A stretch of DNA of 10,395 nucleotides from an uncultured Pseudoxanthomonas sp. (GTDB lineage Bacteria; Pseudomonadota; Gammaproteobacteria; Xanthomonadales; Xanthomonadaceae), in contig CAMPIO010000113.1 of the NCBI GenBank assembly GCA_946886405.1, positions 1 through 10,395 on the forward strand, written 5' to 3'. Under the pieces are notes generated by a model. It was not told the origin of the DNA and searched no databases. It saw only the letters and a program-made list of their open reading frames with translations. Positions 1-6,974 of this stretch are shown in pieces. The position numbers and the translations under genes were made by a program. Numbering within the stretch: position 1 is the stretch's first letter; the number at the start of each line of letters is the position of its first letter.

Positions 1-1
1 C

Positions 2-52
2 ATCGACCGCCAGCTCGAGCGGCTGGACCAGGCCCGCGCCGCACAACCATGA
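2..52 (+). CDS. C-terminal end of an unidentified upstream gene (partial)
   Basis: An open frame runs from the first bases of the window to a TGA at 50-52. It would encode the last 16 residues of a protein, ending DQARAAQP, with a charged, helical look (E, R, L, D, Q). The stop overlaps the maf start codon as ATGA (49-52), the usual sign of translational coupling within an operon, which is the main reason to believe the frame is real. In pseudomonads the gene before yceF-type maf is often the signal peptide peptidase gene sppA, but 16 residues are too few to identify it, so I give no name. Confidence 0.5.
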   Translation: MDRQLERLDQARAAQP

Positions 53-627
53 ACGGGACCCGGCTGGTGCTCGCCTCCACCTCCCGCTACCGGCGCGAAC
101 TGCTGGAACGGCTGCGCCTGCCATTCCACATCGCGCGGCCCGACGTGGACGAGACCCCGCAGGAAGCCGAGGCCGTGTCCGCCATGGCCGGCCGGCTGGC
201 CCACGCCAAGGCGGACGCCATCGCCCGGCAGCACCCCGGCACCTGGGTCATCGGCGCAGACCAGGCGGCAGAACTGGACGGGCAGCCCTTGGGCAAGCCC
301 GGTCACCGCGAGGCGGCCATCGCCCAGCTGACGGCGATGTCGGGCCGCCAGGTCCGCTTCCACACGGCCATATGCCTGGTGCGTGACGACGAGATCCTGC
401 GGGCGCAGGACGTCACCACGGTTCGTTTCCGTGCGCTCGCCGCGACCGAGATCGAGCGCTACGTGGATGCCGAACAGCCTTTCGATTGCGCGGGCAGCTT
501 CAAATCTGAAGGCATGGGAATCGCCCTGTTCGACGCCATCGAATCATCGGACCCCACGGCGCTCGTCGGCCTGCCGCTGATCGCCCTGTGCCGGATGCTG
601 CGCGAAGCGGGCTTCGACCTGCCCTGA
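49..627 (+). CDS. yceF: Maf family nucleoside triphosphate pyrophosphatase, YceF subfamily (7-methyl-GTP pyrophosphatase)
   Basis: A complete 192-residue Maf protein. The family hydrolyses non-canonical or modified NTPs to the NMP and pyrophosphate in the cytoplasm; the YceF branch prefers 7-methyl-GTP (family knowledge). Visible motifs are the N-terminal substrate loop LASTSRYRRELL (8-19), PDVDETP (31-37), GADQ with the catalytic-type Asp71 (69-72), GKP (82-84), CAGSFKSEG (147-155) and DPTALVGLPL (168-177). GADQ in place of the GADT seen in dTTPase-type Maf/YhdE, together with GSFKSEG and the SDPTALVGLPLIALC end, closely matches E. coli YceF as I remember it. Length is typical. The ATG overlaps the preceding stop. 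The usual downstream partners yceD-rpmF are absent here; a convergent glycosyltransferase gene follows after 10 bp. Confidence 0.93.
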   Translation: MNGTRLVLASTSRYRRELLERLRLPFHIARPDVDETPQEAEAVSAMAGRLAHAKADAIARQHPGTWVIGADQAAELDGQPLGKPGHREAAIAQLTAMSGRQVRFHTAICLVRDDEILRAQDVTTVRFRALAATEIERYVDAEQPFDCAGSFKSEGMGIALFDAIESSDPTALVGLPLIALCRMLREAGFDLP

Positions 628-647
628 TCCGCTTCGTTCAGCGGATC
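626..647. other. Perfect 8-bp hairpin spanning both stop codons of maf and the convergent glycosyltransferase gene
   Basis: The arms GATCCGCT (626-633) and AGCGGATC (640-647) are exact reverse complements around the 6-nt loop TCGTTC. The maf TGA (625-627) and the complement of the glycosyltransferase TGA (638-640) both fall in it, and it occupies the whole 10-bp gap between the genes. Neither strand has a T-tract after the stem, so it is not a canonical intrinsic terminator. It may act as a mRNA 3'-end stabiliser or a weak bidirectional terminator (inference). Confidence 0.45.
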
Positions 648-2479
648 TCGACCGGCTGTTCCGCCCACGTCTCGACACTGCCGTCGCCGCCGGTCACCCG
701 CAGTCCCAGCCAATGCCGACCTGCCGGCATGCCGCCGGCATCGACCTCCGCCGTGAACTGGACATTCGGCATGCGCGGATCGCGCGATGCACCCTTCAGG
801 AAACCGCGCAGCCACGCGTTGGCCCCGGCCTGCCTGGCCACGGCAACGACCCGGCCATCCAGCAGCACCTCCACCTTTGCCACGCCGACCACGTCCTTCA
901 CCGCCCAACCCCCGACGACGAAGCGGCGATCCACGCGGGCCCCGGCCGCAGGCACATCGATGTTGGCGACGACCGGCGTGATGCATTCGCCTTGCACCCG
1001 CGTTGCGGGCAGTGCGAACAGCAGGAAGCGGCGCGCACCATGGTCGATGTTCACCACCCGCGCAGGCGGTAACGGGCCGACGACGTGGCATAACTGCTGG
1101 TAGTACCCGAGCAACGCACTGAACTTCACGTCGGTCGCACCGACGACCAGCAGCGCGGGCGCATCGCGTGAGCCGTCGTGCTGCAGGCCCCACAGCTGGA
1201 GTTGCGGCGCGCGTCCATGCTTGTGGTTCAAGGGATGGTCGAGGACGGGGATGTCGGCATCCTCCAGCGCAAAGCCCAGCGCCGCCCCCGTCTTGAAATT
1301 GTCCGCGAGCAGCACGCTCCCTTCGGGCAGCGTCGCGCGCACGGTCCGCACTTCCGCAGCCAAGGTGTTCCAGCCGGAAAAATTCTCGGGGTAGTACTTG
1401 CTGCCGGCGATCTGCGCACGCAGTCCCGGCAACGAGACCGCCACGTAGTAACCCAGCATCAACAGCGCCCCCAACGCCGTGACGCCCCAGGTCACACGTC
1501 GCCATGCCGGCGCCCACTCCCGCAACAACAGCGGCACCACGACGATCAGCGCAAGGTAGCCGGGCAGCGGCCAGTGAAAGCTGACGCGTTCGTTGTCGGC
1601 GAAGAATCCCAGCGCGAAGAATCCCAGCGTAGACACGGCTCCCAGCAATGCGAAGTAACGCCACGCCGCGCCAGCCTGTGCTTCACCGCGGATGCCACGC
1701 AGGCAGACGACGAGCATTGCCCAGAACAGCAGGGGCGTCGCCATCGCGGCCTGCACCAGCAGGAAGCGGAACCCGTCCCCGTGGAAGCGCCACGGATGAC
1801 GATCGAGCAACTGGAAGCGCAGGCCTGCATCGGCATATTCGAGATTCCATGCCAGCAACGGCGCCCACGCCAGCAAGCCCACCGCCAGCGCCACCCATAC
1901 CCGCGCATCGCGCAGCACCTTGCGGCCCTCGGGCAACCAGAGCAGTGCGAGCAGACCGACACCGATCACGCCGACGAACCGGTAATGACTGAGCGCGCCG
2001 AGCATCAGGCCGAGCGCCAGCTCTGTCGCCGACATCGCATCGACCTGGCGCAGCATGCGCGCCCCGGCATCCGCGCACAGCACCGTCGCCAGCGCCATCG
2101 GCACATCCGGCAACGCCAGCAGGCCCAGCGTGCCCGAGAGGGGCATCAGCACCGTCAACGTCGCCGACTGCCAGCCTACGGCCGGACCGAACCAGTGCGC
2201 CGCGGTCCGCGCCACCAGCCATGGGAGCGCAGCCGCCACCAGCAGGAAGGGCGCACGCACGGCGAGCACGTGATGGCCACCCAGTTCGGTGCCCAGTCGC
2301 GTCAGCCACGCCGTCAACCCCGGCAGATCGGAGTAGGCCGTAGCGAGGTGTCGCCCTTCCTGCCAGTAGAACGCCTCATCGACGAACAGCGGCAGGCGTG
2401 CGGCGATCGCGATCTTGACCACCGTCACGATTGCCCACACGGCAAGGAACCATCGGCGCGCGCGTTGTTCTTCGTCCAT
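638..2479 (-). CDS. GT39/ArnT-type membrane glycosyltransferase with an extra C-terminal beta-sandwich-like domain
   Basis: A 613-residue integral membrane protein of the GT-C fold (glycosyltransferase family 39, PMT_2/ArnT-like), which moves sugar from a polyprenyl-phosphate donor on the periplasmic face. A first membrane helix (11-28) is followed by LFVDEAFYW with the acidic pair Asp34-Glu35 expected of the GT39 active-site loop, then LPDVPMAL (123-130), a second conserved acidic site. Many hydrophobic segments run to about 350. A soluble part follows (355-495). Residues about 505-613 form a separate domain with the pattern VGGWAVKD...VEVLLDG...GRHWLGLRV, which looks like an immunoglobulin-like beta-sandwich. 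Acceptor and donor cannot be read from sequence: lipid A, another glycolipid or a protein are all possible. It is divergent from moxR (44 bp between starts). A 15-bp tandem duplication lies within a membrane helix at 285-294. Confidence 0.85.
   Translation of the reverse strand: MDEEQRARRWFLAVWAIVTVVKIAIAARLPLFVDEAFYWQEGRHLATAYSDLPGLTAWLTRLGTELGGHHVLAVRAPFLLVAAALPWLVARTAAHWFGPAVGWQSATLTVLMPLSGTLGLLALPDVPMALATVLCADAGARMLRQVDAMSATELALGLMLGALSHYRFVGVIGVGLLALLWLPEGRKVLRDARVWVALAVGLLAWAPLLAWNLEYADAGLRFQLLDRHPWRFHGDGFRFLLVQAAMATPLLFWAMLVVCLRGIRGEAQAGAAWRYFALLGAVSTLGFFALGFFADNERVSFHWPLPGYLALIVVVPLLLREWAPAWRRVTWGVTALGALLMLGYYVAVSLPGLRAQIAGSKYYPENFSGWNTLAAEVRTVRATLPEGSVLLADNFKTGAALGFALEDADIPVLDHPLNHKHGRAPQLQLWGLQHDGSRDAPALLVVGATDVKFSALLGYYQQLCHVVGPLPPARVVNIDHGARRFLLFALPATRVQGECITPVVANIDVPAAGARVDRRFVVGGWAVKDVVGVAKVEVLLDGRVVAVARQAGANAWLRGFLKGASRDPRMPNVQFTAEVDAGGMPAGRHWLGLRVTGGDGSVETWAEQPVEIR
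1599..1628. repeat. Perfect 15-bp tandem duplication inside the GT39 gene
   Basis: The unit GCGAAGAATCCCAGC occurs twice head to tail (1599-1613 and 1614-1628) with no mismatch. On the coding (minus) strand it is in frame and gives LGFFALGFFA, residues 285-294, in a hydrophobic segment just before a polar loop (ADNERVSFHWPLPGY). Five codons are duplicated without disturbing the frame. Identical third positions in both copies suggest a recent duplication or slippage event rather than convergent protein sequence (inference). Confidence 0.85.
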
Positions 2480-2484
2480 CTCGC

Positions 2485-2490
2485 TACACT
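2485..2490 (+). promoter_or_regulatory. Possible -10 element for the moxR operon
   Basis: The 44 bp between the divergent starts (2480-2523) must hold the promoter signals nearest to both genes. TACACT matches TATAAT at 4 of 6 positions and would place a start near 2497, about 27 nt before the moxR ATG. The only -35 candidate, TTGTTC at 2465-2470, is weak and sits 14 bp away, too close for sigma-70. I see no better promoter for the minus-strand gene. Treat this as tentative. Confidence 0.25.
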
Positions 2491-2523
2491 GCCCTCAACC
2501 CACGATCGGAACCCGAGAGCGCG

Positions 2524-3477
2524 ATGTCCGCCATCCCCAGCACCCGCCCTATGCTATCCGAAGGTCTTGCCGAGGCCCTCACCCGCGCGCAGGCGCAGGT
2601 CAACTCGCTGGTGCTCGGCAAGTCGCACGAGGTCCGGCTCGCCTTCGTGGCACTGCTGTCGGATGGCCACCTGCTGATCGAAGACCTGCCCGGGCTCGGC
2701 AAGACCACGCTGGCGCATGCCTTGGCTGCCACGCTTGGCCTGACGTTCCAGCGGGTGCAGTTCACGTCCGATCTGTTGCCGGCCGATGTGCTGGGCGTGT
2801 CGGTGTATGACGCGCAGGCCCGCGCTTTCAGCTTCCACCCGGGACCCGTCTTCACGAACGTACTGCTGGCGGACGAAATCAATCGCGCGCCGCCCCGTAC
2901 GCAGAGCGCTTTGCTGGAAGCCATGGCGGAGCACCAGGTCACGCTGGACGGCGTGACCCATGCATTGCCCGCGCCGTTCTTCGTCATCGCCACCCAGAAT
3001 CCGGTCGACCTCTCCGGCACGTATCCGTTGCCGGACTCGCAACTGGATCGCTTCCTCCTGCGCCTCGCGCTGGGCTATCCCAGCGCCGAATCGGAACGCG
3101 CGCTGCTGGCCGGCAGCGACCGGCGCATGCTGATCGCGCAAGCCATGCCATTACTGTCGTCGGACGAGGTGATGGCGCTGCGCTACGCCGTCGCACACGT
3201 GCATGCCAGCGACGCGCTGATCGACTACGTGCAGGCATTGCTCACGCGCAGCCGCCAGCACCCGGGGGTGCGCGTGGGCCTGTCGCCGCGCGCCGGCATC
3301 GCGCTGCTGCGGGCTGCGCGCGCTTACGCGCTGTTGCTGGGGCGCATGCATGTCTTGCCGGACGACGTGCAGGCGTTGTTCGCGGCGGTCGCCGCCCATC
3401 GCCTGGTGCCGGAAGCGGAAGCGGCGTCGGCAGGCGCGTTGGCCAAGGCGATCCTGCACGCGGTGCCGGTGGATTGA
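2524..3477 (+). CDS. moxR: MoxR-family AAA+ ATPase
   Basis: A 317-residue cytoplasmic AAA+ ATPase of the MoxR branch (AAA_3 domain), a group thought to act as chaperones that assemble or activate partner proteins, often encoded beside DUF58 proteins (family knowledge). Seen here: Walker A DLPGLGKTT (54-62, Lys60), Walker B LLADEIN (114-120, Asp117-Glu118), sensor 1 ATQNP (156-160), the MoxR signature GTYPLPDSQLDRF (165-177), and the C-terminal lid with the sensor-2-like GLSPRAG (252-258). The usual IEQEGTYPLP is VDLSGTYPLP here, a mild variant. The reading frame is open upstream of 2524, but this ATG is preferred: GAGAG lies 5-9 bases before it and the product has the family length; a second ATG at 2551 is possible. 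It overlaps or abuts the DUF58 gene, so the two are probably coupled. Confidence 0.93.
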   Translation: MSAIPSTRPMLSEGLAEALTRAQAQVNSLVLGKSHEVRLAFVALLSDGHLLIEDLPGLGKTTLAHALAATLGLTFQRVQFTSDLLPADVLGVSVYDAQARAFSFHPGPVFTNVLLADEINRAPPRTQSALLEAMAEHQVTLDGVTHALPAPFFVIATQNPVDLSGTYPLPDSQLDRFLLRLALGYPSAESERALLAGSDRRMLIAQAMPLLSSDEVMALRYAVAHVHASDALIDYVQALLTRSRQHPGVRVGLSPRAGIALLRAARAYALLLGRMHVLPDDVQALFAAVAAHRLVPEAEAASAGALAKAILHAVPVD

Positions 3478-3479
3478 GC

Positions 3480-4439
3480 ATGGCCGAAGGTTCGCTGAGA
3501 AGCCGACTCGCACTGCTGGCCAGGCCTCGCGCGCCGGAAATCCTGCCCGTCCAGCTGGACCGCCGGCGCGTTTACGTGCTGCCGACGGGTTTCGGCTATT
3601 TCTACGCGGCGCTGGTCCTGGCCATGGCGATGGGTGCGCTCAACTACAACAACAATCCCGCGTTGCTCATGGCCTTGCTGCTGGGCGCCACGGGCATGGC
3701 CAGCCTGATCTTCGCGCACCTGCAGCTGTCGGGACTGCGCGTGGAGGCGGTTTCCGCCGATCCGGTGTTCGCGGGCGAGGCCCTTGTCGTCCATGCCGCG
3801 CTGTCCGCCCGTGATGGCCGACTGCGGCGCGGGCTGCGCCTGGAGGGCGCCGGCGCCACGGTGTTCGCGCCCACGATGGCAACGGAAGGCGTTGTGGTCG
3901 AGTTGCAGGTACCCACCTTCGAACGCGGCTGGCACGATGCAGGCCGCCTGCGCCTGTCGACAACGCAGCCCCTGGGTCTGGCACGCGCCTGGTCGTGGAT
4001 ATGGCCGCCGTCGTTGCTTGTCTATCCTGCACCGGAAACGCAGGGCCCCCCGCTGCCGGAGGGCGGGCGTGCCGGCCAGCATGCCAGGCTGGATCCTGTC
4101 GGCGACGACGTCCATCACTTGCGCAGCTATCGTGCAGGCGACGCACCGAGGACGATCGCGTGGAAACCATCGGCACGCCGGGATACGTTGCTCGTGCGCG
4201 AATACGAGCAACCGGTAGGGGTGGAGGTGCGCCTCGACTGGGATGCGCTGGCGACACTGTCGCACGAAGCCCGCATCCGGCGGCTGACGCACTGGGTGGA
4301 ACTGGGCGAGCGCGAAGGGCGTCGATACCGCTTGAGCTTGCCGGGACATCCGCCCATCGGCCCCGCGCACGGCGCACCCCATCGCCATCTCTGCCTGCGC
4401 GCCCTGGCGCTGATGCCGCATGCACGCCATGGCGCCTGA
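3480..4439 (+). CDS. DUF58 domain membrane protein, MoxR partner
   Basis: A 319-residue protein. Two hydrophobic segments (about 36-54 and 60-79) are followed by a soluble region that carries the DUF58 signature at 208-242: GDDVHHLRSYRAGDAPRTI, then a W-K-x-S-A-R-R run and LLVREYE. The biochemical function of DUF58 is not known. Its genes regularly sit next to moxR and, in pseudomonads, tgpA, so it is thought to link the ATPase to the membrane (inference from context). The ATG at 3480 starts 2 bases after the moxR stop and has GGTGGA 6 bases before it. A TTG at 3474 overlapping that stop is an in-frame alternative that adds two residues. The end overlaps the next gene by 20 bp, so translational coupling is likely. 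Confidence 0.88.
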   Translation: MAEGSLRSRLALLARPRAPEILPVQLDRRRVYVLPTGFGYFYAALVLAMAMGALNYNNNPALLMALLLGATGMASLIFAHLQLSGLRVEAVSADPVFAGEALVVHAALSARDGRLRRGLRLEGAGATVFAPTMATEGVVVELQVPTFERGWHDAGRLRLSTTQPLGLARAWSWIWPPSLLVYPAPETQGPPLPEGGRAGQHARLDPVGDDVHHLRSYRAGDAPRTIAWKPSARRDTLLVREYEQPVGVEVRLDWDALATLSHEARIRRLTHWVELGEREGRRYRLSLPGHPPIGPAHGAPHRHLCLRALALMPHARHGA

Positions 4440-6366
4440 CGACACCCTTCCCGATCGCGTCAGCCGGTTGTGGACGCTGGCAAGCGCGGCGCTCTGCCTG
4501 CTCGTCCTGCTGACGCAATTGCCCTTGGCGCTCGCACTGGGTCTGGCTGCCACGGGGGGCGCACTGGCGATCGTGTCCTGGCGACGCCCGATGCCGGCGG
4601 CACTCCGCGTACTGCTGGCGCTCGCCATGCTGGCCGCCGTGCTCTATGTCACCGGAATGCGGATCGGACGCGACACCGGATGCGCGCTGCTCGCTGCGAT
4701 GCTCGCGATCAAGCCCACCGAGACCCGGAGCCTGCGCGACAACCGCAGCTTGCTGGGCTTCGCCTTCTTCGCGCCGTTCGCCGCCTTCCTGCTGGACCAG
4801 GGGCCGCTGACGATGACGCTTGGCCTGCTGGGCATCTGCAGCGGCCTGATCGCGCTGCAACGCCTGGCCGACGTGGAAGCCCGCTCGACCTCGACGTCCG
4901 CCGACACACTGCCCCGTCTTGCGCTCGTCGGACGCCTGGTACTGATCGGGCTGCCGCTGGTACTGGCGGCGTTCTGGCTGTTCCCCCGCCTCGCCTCGCC
5001 CCTGTGGGGCGTTCCGGATCGCGCCCAGGCGCGGCCCGGCCTCGCCGACGAAATGTCGCCGGGCGGCTGGCTGGACCTGATGGCGGACGACGATCCCGCG
5101 CTGCGCGCGCAGTTCTTCGGCGCCACGCCGCCACCCAGCCAGATGTACTGGCGCGGCCCGGTCCTGTGGAACTACGACGGCCGCACCTGGACACAGGCGG
5201 GCTGGCTGCGGGGGCTGCCACCCGCCGAGGCCGCTCGAGGTGGCACGACGTGGGATTACCAACTGGAGATCGAACCCACCGATCGCCGCCAGTTGGTTGC
5301 CCTGGACCTGCCCACGGCGGCACCGCAAGGCGCGCACCTCTCCAACGACTATGCCTTGACCGTCCGCGCGCCCCTGAGTGCGCTGACCCGCTGGCGCATG
5401 CAGTCGACGGCCCCGGTCCGCTTCGATGCCAAGTTGCCGCTGACCCTGCGCCAGCAAGCACTGCAATTGCCCGCTGGGTTCAATCCACGGACACAACAAT
5501 TGGCGACGCGTTGGCGGCAGGAAGCCGGCAATGACGACGACGCGCTCGTGCGGCGTGCACTTGCATGGATCCGCGCGGACTTCGCCTACACGCTCGATAC
5601 GCCGCTCCCCGGCAAGCATGCGGTGGACGAATTCCTGTTCGACCAGCAGCAGGGTTACTGCGAGCATTTCAGCTCCGCCTTCGTCGCGCTGATGCGGGCT
5701 GCGGGCGTGCCGGCCCGTGTCGTCACCGGCTACACCGGCGGCGTCTACAACCGGCTGGGCGGCTATTGGGTCATCAGGCACATGGATGCGCATGCATGGG
5801 CAGAAGTGTGGTTGCCCGCCCGTGGCTGGACGCGGGTGGACCCCACCGCAGCGGTAGCACCCGAGCGCATCTACGACACCCTCGACGATCGCCTGGGCGA
5901 CGATGTCGATGCCGGGCGGATGACGCTGGAGGGGTTCGGCAGCGTCAGCGATTGGCTGAGGCGCGGCTGGAACGACCTGGTGCTCGGGTTCGATGCCCGG
6001 CGACAGGCGCAACTGCTCGAACGTCTCGGTGGAAATGGCCTGGGAGGCAGAGGCTTGAGCGTGCTGTTCGCCGTGGCCGCGCTGGGCACGCTCGGCTGGA
6101 TGGCCTGGTGGCTGGCGCGAGGCGAACGCGAACGCGATCCGCTGCTGCGTGCCTGGCACCGGCTTGGCCGCCGGTATGCGCGCCTGGGGCTGGGCCGGGA
6201 ATCGCACGAGACCGCCACCGACTGGGCCCGCCGCGTGGCCGCGAAGCGACCGGCAGGCGCGAACCTGCTGTTTTCACTCAGCCGCCGTTTCGCCGCAGCG
6301 CGCTACGCTCCGAGCGAGGGAGACCACCGGGCACTGATCGAAGAGCTGCGCCGGCACCGCCCATAA
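4420..6366 (+). CDS. tgpA: TgpA-type transmembrane transglutaminase-like protein
   Basis: A 648-residue protein with the three-part layout of TgpA. The N-terminal membrane part (DUF3488-like) has hydrophobic stretches at about 18-53, 61-79, 87-97, 111-147 and 167-192. The large soluble domain (about 193-545), predicted periplasmic, contains the transglutaminase-like core. A single helix (548-567) and a cytoplasmic DUF4129-like tail follow. The triad looks intact: Cys414 in GYCEHFSS, His458 in DAHAWAEVW and Asp474 in RVDPTAA. In Pseudomonas aeruginosa TgpA is reported to be essential; its substrate is not established. It may be a transglutaminase, a peptidase or an amidase. The start overlaps the DUF58 gene by 20 bp. 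No clear ribosome site precedes the ATG at 4420, and ATG 4429, three codons in, is equally possible. A lipoprotein gene follows after 17 bp. Confidence 0.9.
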   Translation: MHAMAPDDTLPDRVSRLWTLASAALCLLVLLTQLPLALALGLAATGGALAIVSWRRPMPAALRVLLALAMLAAVLYVTGMRIGRDTGCALLAAMLAIKPTETRSLRDNRSLLGFAFFAPFAAFLLDQGPLTMTLGLLGICSGLIALQRLADVEARSTSTSADTLPRLALVGRLVLIGLPLVLAAFWLFPRLASPLWGVPDRAQARPGLADEMSPGGWLDLMADDDPALRAQFFGATPPPSQMYWRGPVLWNYDGRTWTQAGWLRGLPPAEAARGGTTWDYQLEIEPTDRRQLVALDLPTAAPQGAHLSNDYALTVRAPLSALTRWRMQSTAPVRFDAKLPLTLRQQALQLPAGFNPRTQQLATRWRQEAGNDDDALVRRALAWIRADFAYTLDTPLPGKHAVDEFLFDQQQGYCEHFSSAFVALMRAAGVPARVVTGYTGGVYNRLGGYWVIRHMDAHAWAEVWLPARGWTRVDPTAAVAPERIYDTLDDRLGDDVDAGRMTLEGFGSVSDWLRRGWNDLVLGFDARRQAQLLERLGGNGLGGRGLSVLFAVAALGTLGWMAWWLARGERERDPLLRAWHRLGRRYARLGLGRESHETATDWARRVAAKRPAGANLLFSLSRRFAAARYAPSEGDHRALIEELRRHRP

Positions 6367-6383
6367 CCCGCTGGAGACTGGCC

Positions 6384-6896
6384 ATGAACCTTCGCTTCGC
6401 CATCGTCGCTGCAGCCGCCGCGCTGCTGTCCGCCTGCGCCACGGCGCCCGCGCCTTTGCAGGGCAGCTTCACCCAGGTCAATCCACGCGACTCGGTGGGG
6501 GCGCCGCAGGTCGGCGCACCGGTGCGCTGGGGAGGCCGCATCATCAGCACGACGCCTGGCCAGAACACCACCTGCTTCGAGTTGGTTTCGCGCCCACTGA
6601 GTGGTACCGGCCGGCCGTTGTCCTCGGCACCCGATGCCACCGATGGCCGCTTCATCGCCTGCCGTGCCGGGTTCTATGATCCGGCGGTGTTCGCCGAAGG
6701 TCGCGAAGTGACCTTCGTTGGCAAGATCGAGGGCTATGAAAGCACCCGCATCGGCGACTACGACTACCAGTTGCCGCGCGTGGCAGCCGATGTGGTCTAC
6801 CTGTGGCCGGAAGTGCGCGACGTCGAAGTCGTTCGCCCTTATCCCTACTACGACCCGTTCTGGGGTCCGCGCTGGGGTCGTTGGGGCTGGTGGTAA
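6384..6896 (+). CDS. slp: Slp-family outer-membrane lipoprotein
   Basis: A 170-residue lipoprotein. The signal peptide has a short basic start (Arg4), a hydrophobic core (5-15) and the lipobox LSAC with Cys18. Ala at +2 predicts sorting to the outer membrane. The body matches the Slp family (starvation-inducible lipoprotein): APVRWGGRI (45-53), a conserved phenylalanine-glutamate strand, GRFIACRAGFYDP (88-100), FAEGREVTFVGKIEG (103-117) and IGDYDYQLPRV (123-133). The role of Slp proteins is poorly known. The ATG at 6384 has GGAG 7 bases upstream and begins the signal peptide exactly; the frame is open further upstream but that part lies within tgpA in another phase. The last 18 residues hold nine aromatic residues. 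It is the last gene of the moxR unit, 17 bp after tgpA, and ends just before the shared terminator. Confidence 0.88.
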   Translation: MNLRFAIVAAAAALLSACATAPAPLQGSFTQVNPRDSVGAPQVGAPVRWGGRIISTTPGQNTTCFELVSRPLSGTGRPLSSAPDATDGRFIACRAGFYDPAVFAEGREVTFVGKIEGYESTRIGDYDYQLPRVAADVVYLWPEVRDVEVVRPYPYYDPFWGPRWGRWGWW

Positions 6897-6915
6897 GACG
6901 TCGTAGCGACGAACG

Positions 6916-6944
6916 AAAAAAGCCGCTCGTCGAGCGGCTTTTTT
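6916..6944. terminator. Strong bidirectional intrinsic terminator
   Basis: Six A (6916-6921), the inverted repeat AGCCGCTCG (6921-6929) and CGAGCGGCT (6931-6939) about one central base, then six T (6939-6944). In practice the stem is AGCCGC(T) with a small TCG-rich loop. Because an A-tract precedes and a T-tract follows, it reads as a terminator from both sides. It serves the slp end (6896) on plus and the hinT end (6975) on minus. Confidence 0.95.
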
Positions 6945-6974
6945 CTTGTCCGATGGTGGCGCGCCCGGCCGCTT

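Noticed and set aside
459..1664. A 401-codon minus-strand open frame spanning the maf end and the glycosyltransferase gene in a different phase
   Set aside because: It crosses two real genes and the hairpin between them, and reads as Arg/Ala/Gly-rich noise.
1178..2677. A 499-codon plus-strand open frame opposite the glycosyltransferase and running into moxR
   Set aside because: The product is rich in Arg, Gln and His without hydrophobic segments or motifs, while the opposite strand encodes a recognisable GT39 membrane protein.
3667..6207. An 846-codon open frame on the minus strand, antisense to the DUF58 and tgpA genes
   Set aside because: Its product is a low-complexity mix of Arg, Gln, Ala, Pro and His with no family motif. 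It is the usual antisense shadow of GC-rich genes; the plus strand has clear domains and a catalytic triad across the same bases.
5565..6383. A long N-terminal extension of the Slp lipoprotein inside tgpA in another phase
   Set aside because: The extension is Arg/Ala/Gly-rich without motifs. The ATG at 6384 begins a complete lipoprotein signal peptide with its own GGAG site.
6899..6911. Small inverted repeat CGTCG-TAG-CGACG just after slp
   Set aside because: A 5-bp stem with a 3-nt loop is expected by chance at this GC content, and the strong terminator follows directly.
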